Origin: Triglochin maritima
Taxonomy: Eukaryota; Streptophyta; Magnoliopsida; Alismatales; Juncaginaceae
Direction of reading: 5' to 3'
Assembly (NCBI GenBank): GCA_963682175.1
Contig: OY821772.1
Coordinates: 17,786,743-17,850,742 of the forward strand
Length of the DNA: 64,000 bases
In this document: positions 34,810 to 45,626 of the stretch, one piece after another
How the letters are laid out: each line of letters begins with the position of its first letter
How positions within the stretch are numbered: the first letter of the stretch is position 1
Position numbers and translations under genes: made by a program
The notes under the pieces: model-generated
Told to the model about the DNA's origin: nothing
Database searches by the model: none
Seen by the model: only the letters and a program-made list of their open reading frames with translations

Positions 34810-36269
34810 TGCATGTGGGGACCAGAAAGCTCTGAGTCGGATCTAGTTATATTATATGAATTGATTTTGTATCAACCCAAATTCCACCTCCTTTGACATG
34901 CTTCCTCTTTTTTCCGCTTTCAGTCTCCAAGCGGTGAGGATCTGAAAGCAAAGATCAGATCGAAGTCTTCAGTATCCACTTGTAGCCATGAGGTGGAAGT
35001 CTTGGTCAAACTCTGAATCAATTTTTGATGAATTGTTTTATGAGAAGATTTTTCAGGACGTCTTTGGAAATGATTTTAAAATATCTGAGAATTTATTCTA
35101 ACAATGTTTCTGAATAATATGTAAAATGATTTTGAGGAGATTTTGAGAAATTTAGGGAAATCATTTCCGAGAAGAATTTGAGTATTTTATTTTTAAAGTT
35201 CTTATAATATATTTTATGCAGTGATGATATTTAAAATTTTCTTTGGTTCTTATGCGAATTATATTCAGAAACCAAACTTAACCAATAGGTGTAGCATACG
35301 GGACGAGTTGATAGCAAGAAAATTAGTACTTCCTACAAGGACGATCAACAGCGTTTGGTGTAGCACAATGATGAAGATTATGACACCGACTAAATTTTTA
35401 GATGAAATCCATGTTATTTTATGTCGTGTCGTTAAAGGTTGTAGCTTCACAAGTAAATGAAGCAGCTATTTTACGTACATTCGTAATGTTAAAATTAGTT
35501 ATTTACAAACAACGAAATCATGGCAGCAGTTTATCCTCTTCTAAGTCTATTCTTAACCAGAACGAAATCCTAGTAGCAATTTATCTTCTTCTAAGTCAAT
35601 TCTCAACTAGTACATAAATCACCTAAACAATTATATTTGGTTACGGACACTTCAACACAAATCACCTGATCTTAAGTCATATATCTTCAATGCATAAATA
35701 ACATAACATTTATCTTCAGTGCATAAATAACATGATCATATATGAGCGAAAAATTTACTAATTATTGTCATGATTTAAAAATTATGAACAAATTACTTAC
35801 AATTTTCATTACAATATAAACTGACAATCGTTCTCAAAATCTAAACGTGCACACTGGATCCTACAATACAAGGCATTACAATATCAACAAATTCACAGCA
35901 GTGCCGCCACTGCAAGGAGTTTTACATAATAACTCAAAACACTTATTTTTTTTTGACATAAATCCCAACATCATCTTGCTCGGGTCACATAAAATAAGGA
36001 AAATGATTAGTAGTCGCTGTTTAGGACGCTCGTTGAGGACGCTGCTGAGTTGGAGTGATCCATGTCAGCAAAACTTATAATCTTTTTTTTATTTTTTATT
36101 TTCACCTCCCGATGCGTTTCCAATCACATTAAATGCGTCTCAAATCAGTTCGTCCTCCCTCGTTTTGGCGCTCCTACGCAGGATACACATCTCATGGATT
36201 TTCTTCCTCCTTTTGTCTCCCTTTTGGCGCACTATCAACCATTTTCCTCCCTTCGTTCTTTGTACTCAA
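34810..36269. other. Upstream region of the FAR1-type transposase gene
   Basis: No conserved protein was recognised. Part of it probably belongs to the Mutator-type unit that starts near here, but I found no terminal inverted repeat pairing with the far side. ACGCTCGTTGAGGACGCTGC near 36028 and the C/T-rich tract at 36150-36260 precede the start codon at 36270. Confidence 0.4.
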
Positions 36270-39200
36270 ATGGAGGAGACCTCAAACGTTCCGAAGCAGC
36301 AGATGTTTTTCCGTTCTTTCGAAGACGCCAAAACATTTTACGTTGCCTATGCCGATTCATGTGGTTTTGGTGTTAAGATAAGGCAATCTCATTACGATCG
36401 TGGTGTTGTGATACGTGCCACACTGACTTGCTCCAAGGAGGGTCACGCTCCAGCAAACCAAGGAGAAGGGAAACTAAAGCATAGGTTATCCGGTAGGGTC
36501 CAGTGCACTGCTCGGATCAGGGTCTCTGGAAACCCAGCAAGAGGGTACCACATAAACTATGTTGATCTTCAACATAACCATGCCATGCTTGAGGACGATC
36601 AAATGCGTTTTCTCCGACAAAAACGAGTCGTCCCTGATGCCGCCAGAGCACGCATATCGTGCAATGATTCTGCTGGGATATCGGCTGCTAAGACCATGCA
36701 ATCTTTTGTGGTCGAGGCCGGAGGTCATGACAAATTGACTTTCAACGAGCGGGACCTAAGGTGTGTGTTATTTTTTGCGTAATTTAATTGAAGTTAAATA
36801 TTTTGCCCAGTCTTAAACATTGTTGTGTGCAGGAACGTTGTAAACGAAGTCAGAAATTTGAAGATGGGACCGGGCGATGCACAAACTCTTCAGAATTATT
36901 TCATCAGGATGCAGAAAATTGATTCTATGTTTTTTTATGTAATGAATATGGATGACGAAGGAAGACTACGAAACGTGTTCTGGGCTGACTGTCGTTCTAG
37001 AGTTGTGTACTCATACTTTGGAGACGCAATATGTTTCGACACAACCTACATTACCAACAAATACGACATGCCTTTTGCCCCATTTGTAGGAGTAAATCAC
37101 CATTTCGAATCGGTTTTGTTCGGTTGCGCTTTGCTGTCTTCTGAGACCACTAAAAATTACATCTGGTTGTTCCAAACTTGGTTGTCGTGCATGAACGGTA
37201 CGTATATACTTATTTAAGGTTCCGTGTCTGTCCGGTTTAAGTTGTACGTATGCCCGGAATAAGTTGTGGTTCTGTCCAGAATAAGTAATATGTATGTCCG
37301 GAATAAGGTCATTCTCTCTCTGGAATAAGATGTATGTATGTCCGGTTTAAGGTTTGAGTGTGTCCAGAATAAGTTCTGGTTGTATCCCGATAAAGTTGCT
37401 TGTCTGTCCGGAATAAGGTCCTCCTCTGTCCGGAATAAGACATATGTCTGTCCGAACTAAGATGTATGTCTGTCCGGATTAAGGTCCTTCTCTGTCCGGA
37501 ATAAGTAATATGTCTGTCCGGAATAAGGTCCTTCTCTGTCCGGAATAAGATGTATGTATGTCCGGTTTAAGGTTTGAGTGTGTCCAGAATAAGTTCTGGT
37601 CGTATCCCGATAAAGTTGCTTGTCTGTCCGGAATAAGGTCCTCCTCTGTCCGGAATAAGACATGTGTCTGTCCGGAATAAGATGTACGTCTGTCCGGATT
37701 AAGGTCCTTCTCTATCCGGAATAAGATGTATGTTAGTCCGGAATAAGGTCCTTCTCTGTCCGAAATAAGATGTATGTCTGTCCGGTTTAAGTTTTGAGTG
37801 TGTCCAGAATAAGTTCTGGTTCTATCCAGACAAAGTTGCTTGTCTGTCCGGAATAAGGTCCTCCTCTGTCCGGAATAAGACGTATGTCTGTCCGGAAGAA
37901 GTTCTGGGTGTGTCCGGAATACGGTTTGTTCGGAACAAGTTGGGTGTCTGTCCGGAACAAGTTGGGTGTCTGTCCGGAACAAGTTGGGTGTCTGTCCAGA
38001 ATAAGTTGGGTGTATGTCCAGAATAAGTTGTATGTCTGTCCGGATTAAGTCGTGTGTCTGTTCTGAATACTTTGTGGTTTTGTCCGTAATAAGTTGTGTT
38101 TGTCCAGATTAAGTTTTCAAAGTAGTTTTTCGTACCTTTGAATATATGACTCACTCATTTAAAATTGCCCCCGTCCATGCAGATATAAGTCCCCCAGCGA
38201 TCATAACAGATCGATGTGGCGCCATTACTGCTGCAGTGAGGAATGTCTTCCCAGACGCGAGGCACAGATTTTGTATATGCCACATAATGAACAAAGCTCC
38301 CGTGAAGTTGCCGACGCAGTATCGGAAACACATGCTATTTGATCTCAAATTGATTGTATTTGATTCCAAAACCCCATCAGAATTTGAGCGTAATTGGCAG
38401 GGGTTTCTTGGTGATTTTGACCTCCATAACCATAGTTGACTCCAATCGATTTATGCAATCTGAGGGTCCTGGATACCTGCATTTGTTGGAGATTGTTTCT
38501 TCGCAGGAATGGCATCTACTCAGAGAAGTGAGGGTATGAACGCCTTTTTCGACAAGTACCTGACATCTAAGACCACACTTACGCAGTTTGTTGGACAATA
38601 CGAACTCGCGCTCCGCCAGAAGTATGAGAAGGAAGCTCAATCCGATTTCGATTGTCTTCATAAGAGTCCCCAATTAGTTTCAATGTATTCGTTCGAGAGG
38701 CAGTTGAGCGAGTTGTATACGGTAGGGGTCTTCAAGAAAGTACAATTACAAATTGGGAAGATGATATACTCCGATATTACGGAGGAGTTCAATACGGGTG
38801 ACACATTCCATTACAAAGTATCTGAACGTGTATTATGTGGTGAGCAGCTACTGTCGAAACGTTTCCTAGTACAAATCAGATCTACGAACTTCACATGTGA
38901 TTGTAGAATGTTTCAGCACATTGGTCTTTTATGTTGCCACATTTTTGTTGTCATTGCACGCTTAGATCCTAATGCATTGCTCCCGGAGTCTTACATCATT
39001 AATCGATGGCGGAAGGATATTCGAAGGAGCCATCGAGAAAAGAGTTACCCAGAAGATGGCATAATGGAGAAGGATGCGCTTCGTCGTCACGACGACATAA
39101 TGGGTCGTCTCGTTTGGATCGCACAGGAAGCTTTCATTTCACACGCAAGGTATCTTGAGGCCGTTAAGTACATTGAATTTCTTAAGGTACGTATGCAAAG

Positions 39201-39477
39201 TACCCAACTCCCTATTGAACTTGCTGAACCTGGGACGACGGGTACATCTGTTCTCAATCCAGATAAGGTAAGACGTCCAGGAAGACCGCCGACTAGACGA
39301 CGAATTTCTTTAGCTGAGATGATAGTTAGAAGAAGCCATAAAAAGCACGACAAACAAGAAAAGAGAAAGTTCAAGGAGAAGGTTACATCGTCGTTGCACC
39401 CAGTCGCACCAAAACCGGGGGATGAAGATTTCGGTGATTGGGACATGAATCCGTATTACGATAAACTTCCTCCTTAA
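36270..39477 (+). pseudogene. FAR1/FRS-type MULE transposase, two in-frame stops
   Basis: The start is the ATG at 36270 (MEETSNVPKQQMFF); the frame opens further up only through non-ATG codons. Exons 36270-36760, 36833-37197 and 38183-39477 join in phase to 717 codons. The FAR1 DNA-binding (WRKY-GCM1-like) zinc finger spans about residues 15-115 (RSFEDAKTFYVAYA, TCSKEG, VQCTARIRV, HNH). The MULE transposase domain follows (ICFDTTY with the first Asp near 233, IITDRCGAI with the second near 295, a Glu near 354). Later come a SWIM finger (CDCRMFQHIGLLCCH) and a basic RRPGRPPTRRR. TGA codons at 38437-38439 (for Trp in HNHSWLQ) and 38461-38463 (for Arg before GSWIPAF) break exon 3. Both are explained by single transitions. 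Intron 2 (985 bp) consists mostly of tandem repeat. If repaired by nature it would be DNA-binding and catalytic; as it stands it is a very recent pseudogene. Confidence 0.92.
37215..38120. repeat. TGTCCGGAATAAG array inside the transposase intron
   Basis: About 900 bp of units near 24 bp long, each with TGTCCGGAATAAG or a variant (TGTCCGGTTTAAGG, TGTCCAGAATAAGTTCTGG), joined by short spacers such as GTCCTTCTC or ATGTATG. Longer higher-order units are visible (for example 37480-37660 closely repeats 37300-37480). The reverse strand gives long YSGQRRTLFRTD-like frames that are only translations of the repeat. It fills nearly the entire intron between codons for NG and DISPP. Confidence 0.92.
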
Positions 39478-39549
39478 TTTTAGATTTCCTGTTATTTTCC
39501 GTCTCTTGTAAAACTTATTAGTTGTGAAATGTGTTCCTTGTTTAAGTGG

Positions 39550-40275
39550 TTTAAGTGTCCGAATTACGTTCTGAATCTGTCCGGATTACGTTCTGCGTCT
39601 GTCCGGTTTAAGTGTTTTTTGTGTCCAGATTAAGTTCATGGTCTGTCCGGATTAAGGTTCTGTTATGTCCGGTTTACGTTTTGGATCTGTCCGGATTACG
39701 TTCTGCGTCTGTCCGGTTTAAGTGGATTTTGTGTCCAAATTTAGTACACGGTCTGTCCGGATTAATGTTCTGGTCTGTCCGGTTTACGTTCTGGATCTGT
39801 CCGGATTACGTTTTGGGTCTGTTCGGTTTAAGTGGATTTTTTGTCCAGATTAAGTTCACGGTCTGTCCGGATTAAGGTTGTGGTCTGTCCGGTTACGTTC
39901 TAGCTTGTACCAATTATGTTGTTCGTGTGTCCAGATTATGGTTCTAGTGTGTCCGGATTACGTTCAGGGTCTGTCCGATTTAAGTGTTTTTTGTGTCCAG
40001 ATTAAGTTCATGGTCTGTCCGGATTAAGGTTCTGGTCTGTCCGGTTTACGTTCTGGATCTGTCCGGATTACATTCTGCGTCTGTCCGGTTTAAGTGGATT
40101 TTTTGTCCAGATTAAGTTCACGGTCTGTCCGGATTAAGGTTGTAGTCTGTCCGGTTTACGTTCTAGCATGTACCAATTATGTTGCTCGTGTGTCCAGATT
40201 AGTTCAGGGTCTGTCCGGTTTAACTATTTTTTGTGTCCAGATTAAGTTCAGGGTCTGTCCGGATTACGTTCTTTT
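39550..40275. repeat. TGTCCGGATTA/GGTTTAAG array between the two genes
   Basis: The same repeat family as the intron array and in the same orientation, but with different spacers (CTGTCCGGATTACGTTCTG, CTGTCCGGTTTAAGTGGATT, TGTGTCCAGATTAAGTTCA). Larger units near 120-400 bp are repeated: 39605-39900 resembles 39985-40160. It starts about 75 bp after the transposase stop and lies downstream of both convergent genes. Confidence 0.9.
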
Positions 40276-40431
40276 TAAAGAAAACATTCCAAAAATGGAC
40301 TTTGTAATTTGTAATTTCCTATCTTTTAAAAAATAGAGTTTGTAATTACATCCTTTGTAATTCCCTATCTGTAAAAAATGAAGTTCGTAATTTGTACAGC
40401 TAAAAAAACATCACACTCCAGGAACTGGTGT

Positions 40432-42632
40432 TCAGATTTGCACACACAAACGGGGGTCCTTAAGCAACCAGAGCGCCAATTCGCCCCCGACAGAGTGAAT
40501 GACCTTCGGGTGCTTCTCCTTCGTTGGGTCAATATTTAGCATTAAGCACCTGATCCAGTATAAAACATACGCTCCACAATCGTTGCTCCCAGGTGATTGT
40601 CGTTGGCTTTGCTTCCGTAGGATTCTCAGTGGCCAATCAACCTTCAGTTTTTCCCTCCAGTATTTAGCCACCTCTGCTGATGCGCATTAATGTGCGCCAA
40701 CAAGGACGTCTGGATCTTCACCTCGATCTAGCACCCTAGACAAGCTGTTGAACTGCAGGAACTCCGCAGACGGGCCGTAGGCAACCACCAGATGCCAATG
40801 GCCTGCAGACCAGCATGGTTGTGCGATTACGGATTCTTTTGGAGACAATCCGTTAATTTTAGGGAGTACACAATCATCAATTGCTCCCCCTTGACCCTCC
40901 ACAATTCGTCCTGATTCGAATGCTGATATACATATAACCTTTCGGGCTTGTCGTCTTCCTTGGAGGACTGAAATCATCGCATCCATTGTTTCGTCGCTCA
41001 TATCCATCCCCGACGTTATTATTTCCTTCAAGTCGCGGCGTGTTAGACTACAGATGTCCCCTCTCCAGATCACCTCTGTCTGGTCCGTGCTTGGTGCGGT
41101 CAAGTTCAATAACACATTGACCTCATCAGCTGACAACGTCCCCAATGCGGCCATGTCAACATCAGGCCTCGTCGCCCCTAAGTGGACAACCAAGTTGTAA
41201 TTGTTGTCTTGTTTTTTCCCCTTTTTCGTTAGGCTCCTTTGGGCCACTCTGTCTTTTCTCTTTTGCTCCGCTTCCACCTTCTTCTTCTTAGCCCACTCTT
41301 CCTCATCTTTCCTCGAGCGTTGTCTTTTGACACCCCAGTTTGGTTTCTCCTCCTCTCTCTTCTTCTCCTCCCTCTTCCTCTCTTCTTCCTTCTCCTCCTC
41401 TCTCTTCTTCTCCTCCCTCTTCCTCTCTTCTTCCTTCTCCTCCTCTCTCCTCTTCTCCTCATTCCTCCTCTCTTCTTCCTTCTCCTCCTCTCTCCTCTTC
41501 ACCTCTCTCTTCCTCTCTTCTTCCTTCTCCTCCTCTCTCCTCTTCACCTCTCTCTTCCTCTCTTCTTCCTTCTCCTCCTCTCTCTCTTCACCTTCATCTT
41601 CCTCTCTTCTTCTTTCTCCTTCTCTCTCCTCTTCACCTCCCTCTTCCTCTCTTCTTCCTTCTCCTCCTCTCTCATCTTCTCCTCCCTCTTCCTCTCTTCT
41701 TCCTTCTCCTCCTCTCTCCTCTTCTCCTCCCTCTTCCTCTGTTCCGCATTCTCCTCCTCTCTCTTCTTCTCATCCCTCATCCTCTCTTCTTTCTTCTCCT
41801 CCTCTCTCTTCTTCTCCTCCCTCTTCCTCTCTTCTTCCTTCTCCTCCTCTCTCTTCTTCTCCTCCCTCTTCCTTTCTTCTTCCTTCTCCTCCTCTCTCCT
41901 CTTCTCATCCCTCTTCCTCTGTTCCGCATTCTCCGTCTGTCTCCTCTTTTCCACTCTCTTCCTTTCTTCTTCCTTTTCCTCCTCTTTTTTCCTCTGTTCC
42001 TCCTTCTCTTTCCTCTTCCTCTCCTTTTTTTTCTCCTCTTCCTTCTTCCTCTTTTCTGCCTTATGCTCTTCTCTCTTCCTCTCTTCTTCCTTCTCCTGCT
42101 CCTGATCCTCATCTATATTTACATATTGGGTCTTCTCCCCAATGTGAGTTTCACATGCCCCCATTCCTCGTAGAGACACAATCTCTTCGCTCAGCCTCCG
42201 ACACTCTTCGTGGGACATCCTTAGTTCTTCCTCCAGTCTGTTAACCTCTTCAGTCGCCTTCTTAAGGGCTGCTTCGGCTTGCAGCCATTTTGTCTTAACC
42301 TCACTCAGTTCCAACTCTTGTAGCAGCGGGTCCAATGGAATGCTGCAGTCTCTAAGTTGTAGCCTTGGCAGAGGGCATGTTGAAGCTGACCCCGTTGCTT
42401 TGTGCGACTCTTGAGCAAGATTTTGATCGGAAGTCATCAGTTTCCGTTCCCTTTCACTTAGTGATGGAGGCCCCTTCAGCTCGAATTTGCCGTTGTAAAT
42501 CTCGGCTAAGGTTATTCCACGTTCCTCCCATTTCCTCAGGGTTAAACGTTTCCCAAACATTTCCGTCCAACTTTTCGTCCGTGGATATGCTCGTCTGGGC
42601 TCCCCCAATTTGAATTTCTCACAAAGACACAC
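40432..42632 (-). pseudogene. Ulp1-like (C48) cysteine protease gene with a charged repeat domain
   Basis: The exon opens at about 42632 after a TTTGAAG acceptor (VCLCEKFKLGEPRRAYP). It continues through a coiled-coil segment (LELSEVKTKWLQAEAALKK, 42330-42200), a long K/R/E repeat (about 42100-41340), a basic linker (VKRQRSRKDEEEWAKKKK) and a protease domain. Catalytic-type motifs are GHWHLVV (His, about 40794-40814) and SNDCGAYVLYW (Cys after Q/N-D, about 40576). The usual Asp position reads FNSL, Asn instead of Asp. ISVLQGRR and CISAFESGRIV precede the domain. Breaks are a frame change in the charged repeat near 41584 and a TAA at 40687-40689 between VLVGAH and CASAEVAKYW. Ulp1 enzymes cleave SUMO from proteins, and transposon-borne members are known in plants. 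Earlier exons upstream of 42632 were not identified. Confidence 0.88.
41340..42100 (-). repeat. Coding minisatellite (EEKEEERKREEKKRE repeat)
   Basis: Units of about 60 bp (CTCCTCCCTCTTCCTCTCTT and TCTTCCTTCTCCTCCTCTCT on plus) recur more than ten times inside the Ulp1-like gene and encode alternating E- and K/R-rich helix sequence. The opposite strand has long S/L/P-rich open frames that are mirror artefacts. A frame change inside the array near 41584 fits slippage. Confidence 0.88.
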
Positions 42633-42689
42633 CTTCAAATGGGAAAGATTAAATGTTAATAAGCACTTCAAGACAGATAGACAAAAAAT

Positions 42690-43495
42690 TTATTCAAGAT
42701 AAAAGATCATACTATTCCGGACTGACAGACATCGTATTCTGGACAGACCTACGCCTGATTCCGGACAGCAACATAACGTATTCCGGACAGCCAAACATCT
42801 TATTCCGGACAGACCTACTCCTGATTCCGGACAACCAAACAACGTATTCCGGACAGACAAGAATCTTAATCTGGACAAAAGATCTTACTATTCCGGACAG
42901 ACAGACATCCTATTCCCGATAGACAATTTTTATTCAAGATAAAAGATCATACTATTCCGGACAGACAGACATCGTATTCTGGACAGACCTACGCCTGATT
43001 CCGAACAGCAACATAACGTATTCCGGATAGCCAAACATCTTATTCCGGACATACCTACTCCTGATTCCGGACAGCCAAACAACGTATTCCGGACAGACAA
43101 GAATCTTAATCCGGACAAAAGATCTTACTATTCCGGACAGACAGACATCCTATTCCCGATAGACAAATATTTTATTCAAGATAAAAGATCATACTATTCC
43201 GGACAGACAAACATCGTATTCTGGACAGACCTATGCCTGATTCCGGACAGAAACATAACGTATTCCGGACAACCAGACATCTTATTCCGGACATACCTAC
43301 TCCTGATTCCGGACAGCCAAACAACGTATTCCGGACAGACAAGAATCTTAATCCGGACAAAAGATCATACTATTCCGGATAGACAGACATCCTATTCTGG
43401 ACAGGCCTACGCCTCATTCCGGACAGCAACATAACGTATTCCGGACAGATATACATCTTATTCCGGACAGACAGACATCGTATTCCGGACATACA
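42690..43495. repeat. Reversed TCCGGACAGA array upstream of the Ulp1-like gene
   Basis: The repeat TATTCCGGACAGACA and variants occur in the opposite orientation to the two other arrays. They are organised as about three and a half copies of a 240-bp higher-order unit (boundaries near 42665, 42925 and 43165, each starting TTTATTCAAGATAAAAGATC). The array occupies the 5' side of the Ulp1-like exon, so relative to that gene it has the same orientation that the intron array has relative to the transposase gene. Confidence 0.92.
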
Positions 43496-43500
43496 CGACA

Positions 43501-45050
43501 CTGAATCGGTGTAGGTTTTTATCAGGAGCCCGAGTCGGACATCCCTTCCATTTCCTTTCTTCTCTAACACAACAAAACCTTAACTGTTGCTGACCCACGC
43601 CCGTCGCGCGCACCTCTGCTCGTCGCTCCACTGTCGTCTGTCGTCTCCTCCGTGCGCCTCCTCCTCGCCTGCACCTCCACGCTCGCCTCCTCTCTGGTAA
43701 CGCCTCACAGTACGGTCGACCCTCCTCCCCACCACCACCCTGACCTCCTCCTCCTCCCAAACGCCCTGACACTCCTCCCACCCACGTACGTACCCCACCT
43801 GCCCTGACCCTCCTTCCACCCGCGCACGTCCCCCACCTACCCCGACACGATCACCACCCTAATGCCCAACCCGACCCTAGCACCTCCATAATGCCTAACC
43901 CGAGCCCCTCATACCCAGCCTGACCCCCCACCCGACCCCAGTGCCTCATCCACCACCAAACCCTAGCCTGACCCCGCTCCACTACCAATCTGACCCACCA
44001 CAATGAAACCCCGACCACCACAACCCCACCTCCCCCACAGCCGCCTCACTTCCCCCTTTCCCCTTACACCACCACAAACCACTCCACACAGCCACCAAAA
44101 ACCACTATATACCACTCCAACAACTCACACAATTGTTTTTTTCGGAAATTTTTCTGATTTTTTTGAATCTTTTAATTTTTTTAATCGTAATCGTAATCGA
44201 TATATATATATATGTGTGAATATAAGTTGTATAATTTAATGTAGATTTTTATGATTAATTTGAAAGTTTATATGACTTAATGTTAAATTGAAATGAATGT
44301 CAAATTTATTGGTTTAGAAATTGTATTTTGTCGACAATTTGCTAGAAGTATATGATTCGAATTAGGTTGCATTTACATTTGAATGATTGATATAGATAAT
44401 TTGTATAGTTTAAACTAGATTAGTATGATTATTTTGAAATTTTATATGATTTAATGTTAGATTAAACTTAATATGAAGCTTAATTTGTTAGAATTTGCAT
44501 TACTAAAACAATGTATTGGATATATATGAAGTGTGTGATGTGTATGAAGTGATTGTGTATGCTATTGTTGTGAACCATACATATTGTTTTCTTGTCAATA
44601 CAAGATTAAAAAAAATTCAATATCAAAATTATAAGGGAGGTTCTGCCCAAATTCTTGTAAATTTTGGGTTTACGAATTGATTTAGGAATTGATTTAGGAA
44701 TCGTAAATTTTGGGTTTACTTTAGGATTATGGGTTTACTCTTGATTAGATTTTGGTTACAATTTAGATTTATGAATTGATATTAGATTTATGGATTGATA
44801 TTGGATTTGAGATTCGAGTTTGAATTTAAGATTTGAAATTGAACAACGTATTTGATTAGAATTTAGGATTTGATATTGGATTAAACAAAATGTATGTGCA
44901 AAAAGTGCAAGATTATTCAAGCACTTTTGTTGTGCCAAAAAAAGAGGGTGATGTTTATGTTTGACGAATTGAATGTTTGTCGTTTAAATAAATTTTGATG
45001 TGTTTGTGGTTTAGTAAATTGATTGGAATTTAAGATTTGAATTGAACTAC
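43501..45050. other. C-rich then AT-rich stretch with no confident gene
   Basis: From about 43600 to 44110 the plus strand is extremely C-rich (CCGACCCCAGTGCC and similar) and nearly free of G runs. From 44120 on it turns AT-rich with imperfect words such as TTTGGGTTTACGAATTGATT repeated near 44660-44720. A first exon of the Ulp1-like gene might lie near 43490-43560, but the reading has stops. No other feature is recognised. Confidence 0.45.
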
Positions 45051-45235
45051 GTTACACGAGTGCTCTGGAGCCCACACAGACAGACATGTGGATTAAACTC
45101 CACAACATTAACCATCTGGTAGCCGCTCAACTCATTGTAAGTTAATTACATGTATATTGATTTATAATTATTACTATGTTTCACGTTTCTATTGAAGTTT
45201 AACTCTTGAAATGTTTTATTTCAGCAACAGTTTGA

Positions 45236-45626
45236 GACTATGAGAGGATCAGGTGAGTTGAGCTCTCAGGGTTCTGTCACCTCGGTCGTTCCTGATGATC
45301 TGGTTGGCATCGTGTTGGGTGACAGACATAGACGGGTTCATATGTGTTCCAGTTATGTCATGCCTAAGGATATATACGGTGCTCGTGGGATGGCAAGCAT
45401 AGTAGAACGCACGTGGAGTGGAACAACGAAGCAACTGTGGAGTTGAAGCGTGTCAGCAGTGAGCACGCCATAACTCAAGATAAGCTGAAGATGGTGGAAT
45501 CCACGCTCAGTAAAATGCAGCTTCAAATGAACTTTTTGCTTGAGAAGGTAGGTTACATGAGCGAGGTATTCTCTACGTGTTGTTTGGTTAACTTTTTGCA
45601 TTTATTGGTTTATGTCAAATAATTTA
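45236..45626 (+). pseudogene. Ptta/En/Spm transposase C-terminal fragment
   Basis: After a TTTCAG acceptor the frame reads QQFETMRGSGELSS, then VVPDDLVGIVLGDRHRRVHM and YVMPKDIYGARG. These match in layout the VLGKxRxGRVRGxG block at the end of plant Ptta/En/Spm transposases. A frame change near 45400 leads to WNNEATVELKRVSSEH and a coiled segment (LKMVESTLSKMQLQMNFLLE), again as in that family. A preceding exon near 45055-45136 (TDMWIKLHNI) ends GTAAGTT. It is a non-functional remnant. Confidence 0.7.

Larger units (their letters stand above)
36270..43500. mobile_element. Mutator-type unit: FAR1-like transposase plus Ulp1-like protease
   Basis: A plus-strand MULE/FAR1 transposase gene (36270-39477) and a minus-strand Ulp1-like gene (42632-40432) face each other. 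Three arrays of a TGTCCGGA-containing repeat lie inside the first gene's intron, between the two genes, and upstream of the second. Plant MULEs carrying Ulp1-like genes (the Kaonashi type) are established in the literature and often lack obvious terminal inverted repeats. That fits the absence of visible ends here. The limits given are those of the recognisable parts, not of the element. Confidence 0.75.

Noticed and set aside
37479..38154. Minus-strand frames of YSGQRRTLFRTD-type repeats
   Set aside because: Direct translations of the TGTCCGGAATAAG tandem array in all frames without stops; no independent sign of a gene.
37215..40275. CRISPR-like regularly spaced repeats
   Set aside because: Repeats and spacers both degenerate, spacers are themselves repeated, no cas genes, and the window is plant nuclear DNA.
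41201..42244. Long plus-strand frame of 347 codons rich in Ser, Leu and Pro, with overlapping frames of 277 and 288 codons
   Set aside because: They are the opposite-strand mirror of the E/K/R-rich coding minisatellite of the Ulp1-like gene; composition and periodicity follow the repeat.
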